The notes under the pieces were generated by a model that saw only the letters and a list, made by a program, of their open reading frames with translations, ran no database searches and was not told the origin of the DNA. From the NCBI GenBank assembly GCA_910586755.1, contig CAJUJM010000093.1:1-48914 (forward strand): a stretch of DNA of 48,914 nucleotides. The letters are read 5' to 3'. The position numbers and the translations under genes are program-made. Source of the stretch: an uncultured Lachnospiraceae bacterium (GTDB taxonomy: Bacteria > Bacillota > Clostridia > Lachnospirales > Lachnospiraceae). Of the stretch, positions 39,760 through 48,531 are shown piece after piece. The first letter of the stretch is position 1. The number at the start of each line of letters is the position of its first letter.

Positions 39760-40581
39760 ATGAAATTAGCTTTTAGTTCTCTGGCCTGCCCATCCTGTCA
39801 TGTAGATGAGCTGATTCATATGGCCAAAGTTTATGGTTATGATGGAATTGAATTACGAACTTTAGAAAATACCACGGATCTCTGGGAGTTGGAAGATTTT
39901 TATCCCGAAAATCTTTCTGCGACAAATTCTAAATTTAAAGATGCCGGGATTTCTGTAATAGTAGTCGGCACCAACATATCCTTTGGCAGACCAGAGTTAA
40001 AATATAGAGACAATCAGTTTCAGGTTCTAAGAAAATTCTGTGAGATTGCCCGAGGGCTTTGTTGTCCTTACTTACGTGTCTTTGGGGGGCCTGTTCCAGA
40101 AGGACAAACTTATGAAGATGTTTTAGCCCGTGATATTTATAACTATAAAACAGCTGTTGATATTGCTAATACCTACAATGTTAAGCTGCTTTTTGAAACC
40201 CACGATGACTTCAGTACCTCCAATGCCATACTTCCCCTTCTAAAGGGTATTGGCAAAGAAGCCGGTATTATCTGGGACATTTTGCACCCTTATCGTTTCG
40301 GTGAACCGATAGAAGTCACCTATAAAAATCTTATGCCGTATATCAATCATGTACACATTAAAGATTCCTTTACTTATTCAAAAAAGGGATTTGATATGGC
40401 CCTTCCGGGACAGGGAAATATCCCTATTCCACTAGCCCTTTCGCTTTTAAAAAATTCCGGTTATAATGGATATCTCTGCTTTGAATGGGAAAAACACTGG
40501 CATCCTGAAATTGCTGAAGCCCATATTTCTCTTCCTCATTTTATAAACTATATAAAAAGGATGTCCCAAGAGTTATTTTGA
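39760..40581 (+). CDS. Sugar phosphate isomerase/epimerase family protein (IolE/AP-endonuclease 2 fold)
   Basis: A 273-residue TIM-barrel protein. Metal-site residues fit the xylose-isomerase-like family: Glu in DGIELRTLEN, Glu and His in LLFETHDDF, Asp and His in IWDILHPYRFGEP, HVHIKDS, and Glu in LCFEWEKHW. The family includes sugar and inositol isomerases, epimerases and endonuclease IV; the specific substrate is unknown. TGAGGT is a modest ribosome site. It follows the AbrB-like gene behind a hairpin and abuts the convergent rsmI gene with a single base between stops. Confidence 0.8.
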   Translation: MKLAFSSLACPSCHVDELIHMAKVYGYDGIELRTLENTTDLWELEDFYPENLSATNSKFKDAGISVIVVGTNISFGRPELKYRDNQFQVLRKFCEIARGLCCPYLRVFGGPVPEGQTYEDVLARDIYNYKTAVDIANTYNVKLLFETHDDFSTSNAILPLLKGIGKEAGIIWDILHPYRFGEPIEVTYKNLMPYINHVHIKDSFTYSKKGFDMALPGQGNIPIPLALSLLKNSGYNGYLCFEWEKHWHPEIAEAHISLPHFINYIKRMSQELF

Positions 40582-40582
40582 C

Positions 40583-41440
40583 TTAAGGGACATTTTTTAG
40601 TAAACCCTGATACACATCTCTTTTGCTGACGCCTCTGTCCTTTGCTACCAGTTTCATAGCTTCTTTCCGATCCTTTCCCTGGGATTCATAGTATAACATA
40701 TGTTCCTCCAGAGACATTTCTTCCCATGACTCCTTCTCTTCCCTCTGAATCTCTTCCACAGATTTTCCCTGAATTACCATAACACATTCACCTTTTGGGT
40801 CCTGTTCCCTGTAATGCTTCAGAGCCTGGGAGAAGGTTGTAAGAAAGGCTGTTTCGTATTTTTTCGTTAACTCCCTGCAAATGGTGATCTTTCTCTCTCC
40901 CAATGCCTGATACAAATCTTCCAGAGTTTTTACTAAATGGTGAGGCGCTTCATAGATAATTATGGTTCTGGTTTCTCTCTTTAATTCTTCCAGGATCCTC
41001 TGCCGCTCCTTTTTATCTGCTTTCTCTGACGGCAGAAAGGCCTCAAAACAAAATCTTCTGGTGGGAAGCCCTGACATGGTAAGAGCCGTAATACAGGCGG
41101 CAGGGCCGGGAAGTGAAGTAACGGTTATTCCTGCTTCGTAGCACTGCCTTACCAGCTCCTCTCCGGGATCCGAGATCCCGGGGGTGCCTGCATCCGTAAT
41201 TAAAGCAATATTTAGTCCTTCCCTTATCTGATCTACCAAATATCTGGCTTTCTCTATTTTATTATACTCATGATAGCTGGTCATAGGAGTGCTGATATCA
41301 AAATGATTAAGAAGTTTTATACTGTGGCGGGTATCTTCTGCTGCAATCAAATCTACTTCTTTTAAAGTTTTTAATACCCGAAAGGTAATATCCTCCAGAT
41401 TTCCAATGGGGGTAGCGCACAAATAAAGTGTTCCTGTCAT
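40583..41440 (-). CDS. rsmI: 16S rRNA 2'-O-methyltransferase RsmI
   Basis: A 285-residue enzyme that methylates the ribose of cytidine 1402 of 16S rRNA. The tetrapyrrole-methylase-like fold shows LYLCATPIGNLEDITFR, AAEDTRHS, SYHEYNK, ALITDAGTPGISDPG and GLPTRRFCFEAFLPS. I start it at MTGTLYLC, which has GGAGG upstream and lies 16 bases after the preceding gene's stop. The longer frame to 41476 would overlap that gene. Last member of the speA-gmk-holB-ricT-trmN6-rsmI block. Confidence 0.96.
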   Translation of the reverse strand: MTGTLYLCATPIGNLEDITFRVLKTLKEVDLIAAEDTRHSIKLLNHFDISTPMTSYHEYNKIEKARYLVDQIREGLNIALITDAGTPGISDPGEELVRQCYEAGITVTSLPGPAACITALTMSGLPTRRFCFEAFLPSEKADKKERQRILEELKRETRTIIIYEAPHHLVKTLEDLYQALGERKITICRELTKKYETAFLTTFSQALKHYREQDPKGECVMVIQGKSVEEIQREEKESWEEMSLEEHMLYYESQGKDRKEAMKLVAKDRGVSKRDVYQGLLKNVP

Positions 41441-41456
41441 TTTCACTCCTCCTGCC

Positions 41457-42194
41457 TCAATATCCATAGATATCATAAATCTCTTCCGTATAGACCCCCG
41501 GCTCCTTATAAACTATAACAGGGGCTTCCACCTTAATCATAGATCGTCCTCCTCTTACGGCTTCTATAAGGACCATATTGGCATCCCTGTCAATAAAAGG
41601 ATGGACAAGCTTCATTCGCTTTGGTTCCAGATTATATTTCTTTAGTACAGTAATAATTTCGATAAGCCGGTGAGGCCGGTGTACCATATAAAATCTTCCT
41701 CCTGGCTTTAATAATTTTGCCCCTGCAGCCACTACATCTTCCAGTGTACAAAGCACCTCATGCCTGGCAATAGCTTTTGGCATATCCGGATTTTTTAACC
41801 CGTGTGCATCATTCATATAAGGAGGATTAGTGGTAATGACATCAAAAGAAGCCAGAGCAAAAATCTGTCCGGCTTCTTTTATATCTCCAACCACAATATC
41901 CACCTTTTTTTCCAGGTGATTATAAGCTACGCTTCTGCGGGCCATATCCGCCATTTCTTCCTGAATTTCCAAACCAATAAAATGGCGTCCCTCAGACTTT
42001 GCCTCTAAGAGGATAGGAATAATCCCGGTTCCGGTACCCAAATCTAAAACCTTCTCCCCCGGCTTTACTACTGCAAAACCAGATAAAAGCACCGCATCCA
42101 TTCCAAAACAAAATGCTCCTGTATTCTGAATGATTCCGTACCCATTTCTTTGCAAATCATCAATGCGCTCGTTTTCCTTCAGATTTATTTCCAT
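41457..42194 (-). CDS. tRNA1(Val) adenine-N6 methyltransferase family protein (TrmN6/YabB)
   Basis: A 245-residue SAM-dependent methyltransferase with the SAM loop VLDLGTGTGIIPILLEA near residue 50 and the N6-adenine signature TNPPYMND near residue 127. In Bacillus the corresponding yabB sits between yaaT/yabA and rsmI, as here. The likely substrate is adenosine 37 of a tRNA-Val. It overlaps the end of ricT by 35 bases. Confidence 0.9.
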   Translation of the reverse strand: MEINLKENERIDDLQRNGYGIIQNTGAFCFGMDAVLLSGFAVVKPGEKVLDLGTGTGIIPILLEAKSEGRHFIGLEIQEEMADMARRSVAYNHLEKKVDIVVGDIKEAGQIFALASFDVITTNPPYMNDAHGLKNPDMPKAIARHEVLCTLEDVVAAGAKLLKPGGRFYMVHRPHRLIEIITVLKKYNLEPKRMKLVHPFIDRDANMVLIEAVRGGRSMIKVEAPVIVYKEPGVYTEEIYDIYGY

Positions 42195-43095
42195 TCTGTT
42201 TCGGTTTCCCTTCCTTTCTTTCCAACTCTTCCAGCTGTTTCAGCTCTGCATCTTCCAGCTTTTCCGGCTTTCCCTTTTTCTTTCGGGGCTTAAAGCGAAT
42301 ATCGTCTACCTTATATTCCCGGATTTCCTTTTCGTCATTTACATTCACGATGACTTTAACAAGTTGGCGGAGCACATTGACACTGTGAACTTCACCCTTA
42401 CAACCATCATTCGTAGTAACAAAATCCCCAATTCCCGGAAGTTTGCTGTTTAATACCTGATAAGTCTCTTCTTCATTTTTCAGACAACACATTAATCTGC
42501 CGCAGACACCGGATATCTTAGTGGGATTTAAAGATAAATTCTGTTCCTTTGCCATTTTAATAGAAACCGGAGCAAATTCCGAAAGATAAGAATGACAGCA
42601 CAATGGCCGTCCGCAGATGCCGATTCCTCCCATAATCTTAGTCTCATCCCGGACTCCCACCTGACGCAGTTCAATTCTGGTCTTAAATACAGATGCCAGA
42701 TCTTTTACCAGTTCCCTGAAATCCACTCTGCCGTCCGCAGTAAAATAAAACAAAACCTTATTATTATCAAAGGTATATTCTGCATCAATAAGCTTCATTT
42801 CAAGCTCTCTTTTTTTGATTTTTTCCAGGCAGATTTTAAATGCTTCCCTCTCTTTTTCCTTGTTGCGTTTTTCAATTGCTTCATCTTCAGGGGTAGCCAT
42901 TCGGATTACCGGTTTTAATGGTTGAATCACCTTTCCTTCTTCTACCTCTCTGGTTCCCAAAACCACGTTTCCATATTCTATTCCCCTGGCAGTTTCCACA
43001 ATTACGTGATCCCCTGTTTTAATATCTTTGTCGCCAGGATCAAAAAAATATACTTTGCCAGCTGTTCGGAACCGAACTCCGATTACTTTCGTCAT
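42160..43095 (-). CDS. ricT: PSP1-domain protein RicT (YaaT), stage 0 sporulation protein
   Basis: A 311-residue PSP1-domain protein. In Bacillus, RicT works with RicA and RicF in a complex affecting Spo0A phosphorelay and RNase Y-mediated mRNA maturation. The conserved cysteines are present: GGIGICGRPLCCHSYL and ISGVCGRLMCCLKNEEETY, near residues 150-200. The C terminus is a charged Lys/Glu-rich tail (RKKKGKPEKLEDAELKQLEE). It lies 3 bases after holB. The yabA gene that follows it in Bacillus is absent here. Confidence 0.94.
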   Translation of the reverse strand: MTKVIGVRFRTAGKVYFFDPGDKDIKTGDHVIVETARGIEYGNVVLGTREVEEGKVIQPLKPVIRMATPEDEAIEKRNKEKEREAFKICLEKIKKRELEMKLIDAEYTFDNNKVLFYFTADGRVDFRELVKDLASVFKTRIELRQVGVRDETKIMGGIGICGRPLCCHSYLSEFAPVSIKMAKEQNLSLNPTKISGVCGRLMCCLKNEEETYQVLNSKLPGIGDFVTTNDGCKGEVHSVNVLRQLVKVIVNVNDEKEIREYKVDDIRFKPRKKKGKPEKLEDAELKQLEELERKEGKPKQNGNKSEGKRAH

Positions 43096-43098
43096 TGA

Positions 43099-44097
43099 TC
43101 AATTCTCCTTCATTGCCAGCAGCAACAACTCCATAGCCAACTCCATATTTACGTTGGCGCGAAGTCTGGTTCTGGCCTTTTCAATAGACTCTAAAATAGT
43201 CTCCAGGCCCTGATAACTGCTGTTTTTGCTCATATCATTAATAGAAAAATATTCTTCTTTAAAAATCAACAGATTCATATCCTTGGTAACTTTAAACATC
43301 AATACATCTCTGTACCAAAGCTGCATAAAATCCAGACATTCGTCCAAATTCAGGCTTTCATCCTTAAGCTTACGAACCGTTTCCATAAGTTCTGCAATAT
43401 CCATAGACCGAAGATGTTTTAACAGCGCTAACATTGTCTGATAAACTGCCTGAAATTCCTCAGATTCAGCTAAATACACTGCTTTTCCCAGATTCCCTCT
43501 GGCAAAAGCGGAATATATCTCTGCTGTTTCTTCCGCAATTCCTTTTTCCTGAATCAGATAGTTTTTAATGTCCTCATCTTTAAGAGGTTTCAATTTTAAC
43601 TGGACACAGCGGGATAAAATAGTAGGAAGAAAGGCTTCCTGATTAGCTGTTAAAAGCATGATAACCACGTAAGACGGCGGCTCCTCAATGGTCTTTAATA
43701 ATGCATTTTGAGCCTGTCCCGTCATTTTTTCTGCCTCATCTATAATGTAGATCTTATAAGGGCTGCTATAAGGCCGGATAGCTACTGTATCATTAATCTG
43801 GCGGCGGATATCGTCTACTCCGATACTTCCCGGCTTTTCATGAGTTACATAAATTAAATCCGGATGATTATGAGAAAGCACCTGTTTGCATCCATGGCAG
43901 TTAAGACATGGAGAAATGGGATCCCCACCTGGATTTTCACATAAAAGCATAAGGGAAAAAGCTTCTGCAAGCGTCATTTTCCCCATTCCTTCCTCGCCGT
44001 TTAAAATATAAGCATGAGAAATTTTACCAGTGGCTATAGCTGTAGTAAAATGCTTTTTAATGGCCTTTTGGCCTAATATGGTCTCAAACGTCTGCAT
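43099..44097 (-). CDS. holB: DNA polymerase III delta-prime subunit
   Basis: A 332-residue clamp-loader subunit. It has an AAA+ domain with a Walker-A-like NGEEGMGKMTLAEAF, a zinc-binding cluster (LLCENPGGDP, CLNCHGC), the Walker B equivalent IIDEAEKMT, and the arginine-finger motif SRC in PTILSRCVQLKL. Helical collar follows. It loads the sliding clamp with the tau/gamma and delta subunits. Located between the guanylate-kinase-like gene (37 bases upstream) and ricT. Confidence 0.95.
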   Translation of the reverse strand: MQTFETILGQKAIKKHFTTAIATGKISHAYILNGEEGMGKMTLAEAFSLMLLCENPGGDPISPCLNCHGCKQVLSHNHPDLIYVTHEKPGSIGVDDIRRQINDTVAIRPYSSPYKIYIIDEAEKMTGQAQNALLKTIEEPPSYVVIMLLTANQEAFLPTILSRCVQLKLKPLKDEDIKNYLIQEKGIAEETAEIYSAFARGNLGKAVYLAESEEFQAVYQTMLALLKHLRSMDIAELMETVRKLKDESLNLDECLDFMQLWYRDVLMFKVTKDMNLLIFKEEYFSINDMSKNSSYQGLETILESIEKARTRLRANVNMELAMELLLLAMKEN

Positions 44098-44134
44098 TTA
44101 TAAACTCCTTTATAAAGTCTGCATGGACAGTATA

Positions 44135-44749
44135 TCATAAATTTTCTCTCTTAGAAAGGTTATTTATGGTTATCCCACGGATTTCCTCAACGATTGTATT
44201 TAAGCAAACCTGAAAATCTGCATTCTCATAAGATTTTTCAATATCACAGGACTTTAATCTTTCTTTACAAAAATCCTTTTCATCTGCCAGATATCTTCTG
44301 CACATCTCATCATAGCGGGGTTCTGACTGAATTTTTTCTCTGTCAAGAGCTCTTTGAAGCCGAAGCCCGTTTTCAACTGTAATATATAATGGAATCAGCT
44401 GTTCCTTGCCAAAATATTGTCTGGTTTTCTCATAAGATTCCAGAGTCCCAATAATGAGATAATTTTCCTTTATCAAATTAATCTGGCCGTCATCTACAGT
44501 AAAATAATGCCAGTCCCCCATCATTGTATGATAAGTTCGACATTCGATGACTTTTCCGGCGTCTAATAATCTCTGAAGCTCTTTCCCTGTCGTAAAAAAA
44601 TATTCTCTTCCATTTTTTTCTCCCGTACGGATGGGACGGGTAGTATAAGGTACTACTGTCTTTAATTCCGGTATCCGGCCCAGAATTTCTTTAAATAGCG
44701 TATCCTTTCCCGATGCACTTTTCCCCATCAAATAGAAAATCTTTCCCAT
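44135..44749 (-). CDS. Guanylate kinase-like protein
   Basis: A 204-residue P-loop kinase with GKSASGKDTLF near residue 9, the GMP-binding YTTRPIRTGEKNGREYFF near residue 36, and an Arg-rich lid (LQRALDREKIQSEPRYDEM). It resembles guanylate kinase (GMP to GDP), but the lid and the C-terminal half are divergent from standard Gmk. It occupies the position held by tmk (thymidylate kinase) in Bacillus, between a lysine/arginine decarboxylase-like gene and holB. Its start is 2 bases before the end of the upstream gene's stop, so they are coupled. Confidence 0.8.
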   Translation of the reverse strand: MGKIFYLMGKSASGKDTLFKEILGRIPELKTVVPYTTRPIRTGEKNGREYFFTTGKELQRLLDAGKVIECRTYHTMMGDWHYFTVDDGQINLIKENYLIIGTLESYEKTRQYFGKEQLIPLYITVENGLRLQRALDREKIQSEPRYDEMCRRYLADEKDFCKERLKSCDIEKSYENADFQVCLNTIVEEIRGITINNLSKRENL

Positions 44750-44750
44750 C

Positions 44751-46196
44751 TCATTCTCCCATCACTGTCTCAATATATTCCACTGTCTTGTCTTTAAGGC
44801 CCTGAACCGGCAAATTCTTTGCTTTATATTCTTTTATGATTTCTATGATTTTTCTATCCAGCCTCTCTCCCGGCACAATAACAGGGATTCCCGGGGGATA
44901 TATATATACAAATTCACCGCTTATTTTTCCCTCTGCATCTTCTATCCTTATCCTGTCTGTCTGGCTGTTCCACGCCTGATAAATATTCATACATGCCTTT
45001 TGGGGATATGAAACAGCTTTCTGTACTTCCGGAATCAATCTATCTTCCCGGCTGATTTCTTCATCTAATTCTTTTAAAGCTTTAAAAAGCCTTTCAAATC
45101 CTTCTTCCCTGTCAAAGGCGGAAGTCATAGCAAGGGTATAATCTGTATTACACATTTCCATCTCTAAGTGATACTGATTCCTTAAAAGATCTGATAATTT
45201 TTCCCCATCAATATTCGTTCCCTTTACAGATAATACCAATTTAGATAAATCTACGTCATATACGCCATTTTTTCCGGAAAGCTCTCTTCCTGGAATTCGG
45301 ATATGTTGAAATTTCTCTGCCTGGCTGCGAAAACTTTGGAGCCGTTCTGCCAGTAAATGAAGCCTCTTTCCCTTATCCTCTGCCATTTTCCCAATACACC
45401 AGTCTATTCCTCCCATAAATAGATAAGAAGGACTGCTGCTCTGATATATTTGAAGGTATCGTTCTATCTTTTTTTCATCTGAATATCCTTTTTTCCAATG
45501 AATGATTGCAGTCTGGGTAAAGGAGGGTAAAGTCTTATGAAGGCTCTGAATTACCACATCCGCTCCTGAATCCAAAGCAGATTTTGGAAACTCTCCCTGA
45601 CAGGCAAATGGAAAATGGGCTCCGTGAGCTTCATCCACAATCAGGGGAATTCCATAGCTGTGAACTATCTGAGAAATTCTTTTGATATCAGAAACAATTC
45701 CTTCAAAGGTAGGGGAAACAATTAAAACTATCTGAGTATCCGGATGTTTTTTTAACGACTTTTCCACATCTTCCGGCAATACTCCCCCTTGTATCCCAAA
45801 TTCCGGAATATATTGTGGATAAATATATTCTGCTTCCAGTTCATTGAGGAAAACTCCATGGTAAACCGCCTTATGACAATTTCGGCTCATAATAATCTTT
45901 CCGCCTCGCCTGGTTAAACCACAGACAGCGCTTAAAATCCCAACACTGCTGCCATTTACCAGAAACCAGGATTTATCACTTCCATATATTTTAGATGCCT
46001 GTTCCATTGCATCCTTTAAAATTCCCTGAGGATGATGGAGATTATCAAATCCTTCAATTTCTGTTATATCAATTTGAAAGGGATTTGGAAACTCAATTTT
46101 TGCTCTCTTATGTCCAGGCATATGAAAAGGATATATATCTGACTTTCCGTATTCTTCCAGCTTATTTAAAAGCCCTGTGTTATTCTTTAAATTCAC
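44751..46196 (-). CDS. Orn/Lys/Arg decarboxylase family PLP enzyme (SpeA/YaaO-like)
   Basis: A 481-residue fold-type I PLP enzyme. It has an N-terminal PFHMPGHKR, a Gly/Ser-rich cofactor segment (LVNGSSVGILSAV), DEAHGAHFPF, and the PLP lysine in VIQSLHKTLPSFTQTA, then a C-terminal domain ending YPPGIPVIVPGERLD. It lacks the wing domain of large biodegradative decarboxylases and is like Bacillus YaaO/SpeA, so a biosynthetic arginine or lysine decarboxylase is likely. The start codon is GTG with AGAGGTAG upstream. It is the first gene of the holB block; the promoter is at 46232-46260. Confidence 0.9.
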   Translation of the reverse strand: MNLKNNTGLLNKLEEYGKSDIYPFHMPGHKRAKIEFPNPFQIDITEIEGFDNLHHPQGILKDAMEQASKIYGSDKSWFLVNGSSVGILSAVCGLTRRGGKIIMSRNCHKAVYHGVFLNELEAEYIYPQYIPEFGIQGGVLPEDVEKSLKKHPDTQIVLIVSPTFEGIVSDIKRISQIVHSYGIPLIVDEAHGAHFPFACQGEFPKSALDSGADVVIQSLHKTLPSFTQTAIIHWKKGYSDEKKIERYLQIYQSSSPSYLFMGGIDWCIGKMAEDKGKRLHLLAERLQSFRSQAEKFQHIRIPGRELSGKNGVYDVDLSKLVLSVKGTNIDGEKLSDLLRNQYHLEMEMCNTDYTLAMTSAFDREEGFERLFKALKELDEEISREDRLIPEVQKAVSYPQKACMNIYQAWNSQTDRIRIEDAEGKISGEFVYIYPPGIPVIVPGERLDRKIIEIIKEYKAKNLPVQGLKDKTVEYIETVMGE

Positions 46197-46231
46197 TATT
46201 CTACCTCTTTTCTTTCTTGTCTTCCTATTCT

Positions 46232-46260
46232 ATAATAAAACAGAATCAAAATTATTTCAA
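46232..46260 (-). promoter_or_regulatory. Promoter of the speA-like/holB block
   Basis: Minus strand TTGAAA (46255-46260), 17 bases, TATTAT (46232-46237), 36 bases before the GTG start. A TATAAT on the + strand (46231-46236) overlaps it and may serve the divergent small gene at 46277. Confidence 0.6.
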
Positions 46261-46276
46261 CAAGGGGGAATATCCA

Positions 46277-46507
46277 ATGAGAACAGAAGAGTTTAAAATG
46301 GAACGTCCAGGCCTGGTAAATCCCGGAGACAGGGTAAAAATTATAGAACGGGATGGCACCAGCGGTTATAGTTACATTATTGATCCAGCTGTAGCCATGT
46401 CTGGCTGTTATTCCAACCGGGATCGAATTCTCTCTGAATATGGAATTGTAAAAGATGTCCGGGAAAATTCCAGAGGCTTCTATGTAATTGTAGAATTCGA
46501 TGAATAA
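46277..46507 (+). CDS. Small conserved-looking protein, possible SH3-like barrel
   Basis: A 76-residue soluble protein I do not recognise by name. It is rich in beta-forming sequence: NPGDRVKIIERDGTSGYSYI and GIVKDVRENSRGFYVIVEFD, which resembles a KOW/SH3-type fold. The ATG is supported by AAGGGGG eight bases upstream and by a hairpin terminator directly after the stop. A longer frame from 45995 overlaps the divergent decarboxylase gene antisense and is not credible. A role cannot be assigned. Confidence 0.75.
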   Translation: MRTEEFKMERPGLVNPGDRVKIIERDGTSGYSYIIDPAVAMSGCYSNRDRILSEYGIVKDVRENSRGFYVIVEFDE

Positions 46508-46511
46508 AAAA

Positions 46512-46555
46512 GTGTGGCAAAATGGAATTATTTGACTTTTTTCATTTCGCCACAT
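46512..46555. terminator. Bidirectional terminator
   Basis: GTGTGGCAAAATGGA (46512-46526) pairs with TCATTTCGCCACAT (46542-46555) with minor mismatches, flanked by A-rich sequence on one side and CTCTTT on the other. It separates the convergent small gene and the beta-propeller gene. Confidence 0.7.
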
Positions 46556-46569
46556 CTCTTTAAAATTGT

Positions 46570-48411
46570 TTACAACGCAGGGATAATAATAGAATTTGTC
46601 CCCTGTTGTTCTCCTATTGTCTCGCTGGGCCGGTTATAGATATCCGTTCCGGGAGCTTGATTTCCAATGGTTTCTCCCGGCATAGGAATCGTTTCTGGCG
46701 GCATTGCAGGTGGTATTGTTTCTGATGGCCGCTCTGGAGTAATTACTTGGTTTACATTTTCCTCTAAAGTTTCCTGTAAATCACTTTCCGTTTCCTGCTC
46801 ACCTGCTGCATCTTCCCTGCTATTTCCACTTTCTCCACTTACTAATATGCTTCCTGCAATCAATTCTTTGGATGCAGCAGAAAATTGAATGGCTTTTGTC
46901 TCTAATACGTCCCAGTTTCCATTAAATGCATCCCACCTGGAATCATGTTCATAACAGGTGATGGTATCACCGCTTACGGATAAAAGTTCCAATGCCTTAT
47001 TTTCATTGATATTTCCCTGACGCACGCCAAGATCCTGTATCCTGTTTACAGCTCCATTGAGTTCTATTGCGACAATCTGTCCATATCCTGACTTCCAGCT
47101 TACCGGATAATATTCTCCGTAAATTGCTCTTTGATCTTTATAATAATACAAATTTAATATATTTCCCTGAAAAACCTCACTAACAGCCCTTTTATCCGTA
47201 CCGTCCATAGAAATCCGATAGATCTGGCTGTATCTTTCTTCACTATCGCTTTCGGATATACAAGCGCTATAATAAATCCAATCCTCAGCAATACAGAAAC
47301 TGTTAATTCCAAATTCACTTCTGGCCAAAATCCCTGATTGTCCGGAATTATCTTTCCAGTAAATAGAATCCTTTCCTCCATCCTCCTTTAATTCATAGGT
47401 AACTCCACTGACAATCTGAGAAGCAGGCCTTACATAAGAAATTTTTCCTTCATCCAATTTATACTGTCTGTCTCCTATAATCTTCATTCCGGAAAAATCT
47501 CCTGCTGCAAGGCTTCCCAAGCTATCTACGAGATAAGCAACATTTTCTTCTATTTTTACCTGATACCAACTTTCCCCAACCGGGTAAGAAGTTCCTGATC
47601 CCATCTTAAAAATAGATCCGTTTGATGCATAAAAAAGTTGTTCCTCCACTATTAAAATTCCGCTGACATCAGTGGCTATCAATTCTTTTGTTCTGTCTCC
47701 CGGGCGCATCCGAAACAATTTTTTGTTTCTTCCCTGTTCTTCTGTGTTTAAAACCACTCCTTCCCGGGCTTGGGGTAAATAATAAATCCATCCATCTAAA
47801 ATTGCCATAGAATTAGGGGAAGTAGTCTCCGGAACACTCTGTCCTCCCAGATATTCTTCCTTCTCCGACGCAGATTTTTTATAAAGGATTGGACTAAAAT
47901 TTCCCTGATAATCTTCTGATGTATCCAGATAACAATAAAATTCATTACTTCTTACCAAACTCTTTTTACCAGTCTCTTCTTCTCCAGGGGTTCTTCCCTG
48001 ATAAGCAGAATCCAGACGAATATCTTTTAAAATCCCATTATCCAGGAATTCGTAAATCCAGCCGTCCATGGCCACAGATTTACCGGCTTCCATAATTTCA
48101 TTCTCATTTAAATAGTATAATCCATTTTCCCAAAACTTCCATGTATCTTTCGCAAATGAGCCGTCATTCTCCCTGAATTTTGTTCCCTGTTCTGTCTCTA
48201 CCCAACCATAAATTGCTTCTGTCTCAATTACAATCTGGGGAATAGTAGTCTCTTCTATCTGCTCTTCTCTCTCAATAGAGTCCTTTTTTATCATAGAAAA
48301 TACGGTAGTGATTACCAAAACTGCTACTACCAGCGTACCTATTGCACAGATTACCATCACTGCAGTCCAGAGATAAGATTCTTTTCTTCTCTTTTTTCTT
48401 CTATTTGTCAT
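46570..48411 (-). CDS. Membrane-anchored DUF5050-like beta-propeller protein
   Basis: A 613-residue protein. A basic N terminus (TNRRKKRRKESYLW) is followed by one membrane segment (VMVICAIGTLVVAVLVIT, residues about 20-40), and the rest is predicted extracellular. Repeated WIYY-type motifs (DGWIYEFLDNG, DGWIYYLPQAREG, EDWIYYSACISES) mark propeller blades of the DUF5050 type. The C-terminal 90 residues are rich in Pro, Glu, Thr and Ser, with repeated PxETIP units (PSETIPPAMPPETIPMPGET), a likely wall-spanning or disordered tail. Start at MTNRRK, supported by GGAGGAG. The function is unknown. Confidence 0.75.
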   Translation of the reverse strand: MTNRRKKRRKESYLWTAVMVICAIGTLVVAVLVITTVFSMIKKDSIEREEQIEETTIPQIVIETEAIYGWVETEQGTKFRENDGSFAKDTWKFWENGLYYLNENEIMEAGKSVAMDGWIYEFLDNGILKDIRLDSAYQGRTPGEEETGKKSLVRSNEFYCYLDTSEDYQGNFSPILYKKSASEKEEYLGGQSVPETTSPNSMAILDGWIYYLPQAREGVVLNTEEQGRNKKLFRMRPGDRTKELIATDVSGILIVEEQLFYASNGSIFKMGSGTSYPVGESWYQVKIEENVAYLVDSLGSLAAGDFSGMKIIGDRQYKLDEGKISYVRPASQIVSGVTYELKEDGGKDSIYWKDNSGQSGILARSEFGINSFCIAEDWIYYSACISESDSEERYSQIYRISMDGTDKRAVSEVFQGNILNLYYYKDQRAIYGEYYPVSWKSGYGQIVAIELNGAVNRIQDLGVRQGNINENKALELLSVSGDTITCYEHDSRWDAFNGNWDVLETKAIQFSAASKELIAGSILVSGESGNSREDAAGEQETESDLQETLEENVNQVITPERPSETIPPAMPPETIPMPGETIGNQAPGTDIYNRPSETIGEQQGTNSIIIPAL

Positions 48412-48436
48412 TCTGCTCCTCCAATCAATTAAATCT

Positions 48437-48465
48437 ATCCTATCAGACTTTATCAATCATTACAA
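48437..48465 (-). promoter_or_regulatory. Possible promoter of the beta-propeller gene
   Basis: Minus strand TTGTAA (48460-48465), 17 bases, TAGGAT (48437-48442), about 26 bases before the ATG. Confidence 0.4.
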
Positions 48466-48531
48466 GGAAAGAAACCTTACAATATTTTGCAAATTCTTAC
48501 ATATTCTCATCAAACAAGGAAATTTATATAC

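Noticed and set aside
45995..46507. 170-codon version of the small protein gene at 46277
   Set aside because: The extra N-terminal part runs antisense through the decarboxylase gene; the ATG at 46277 has a good ribosome site.
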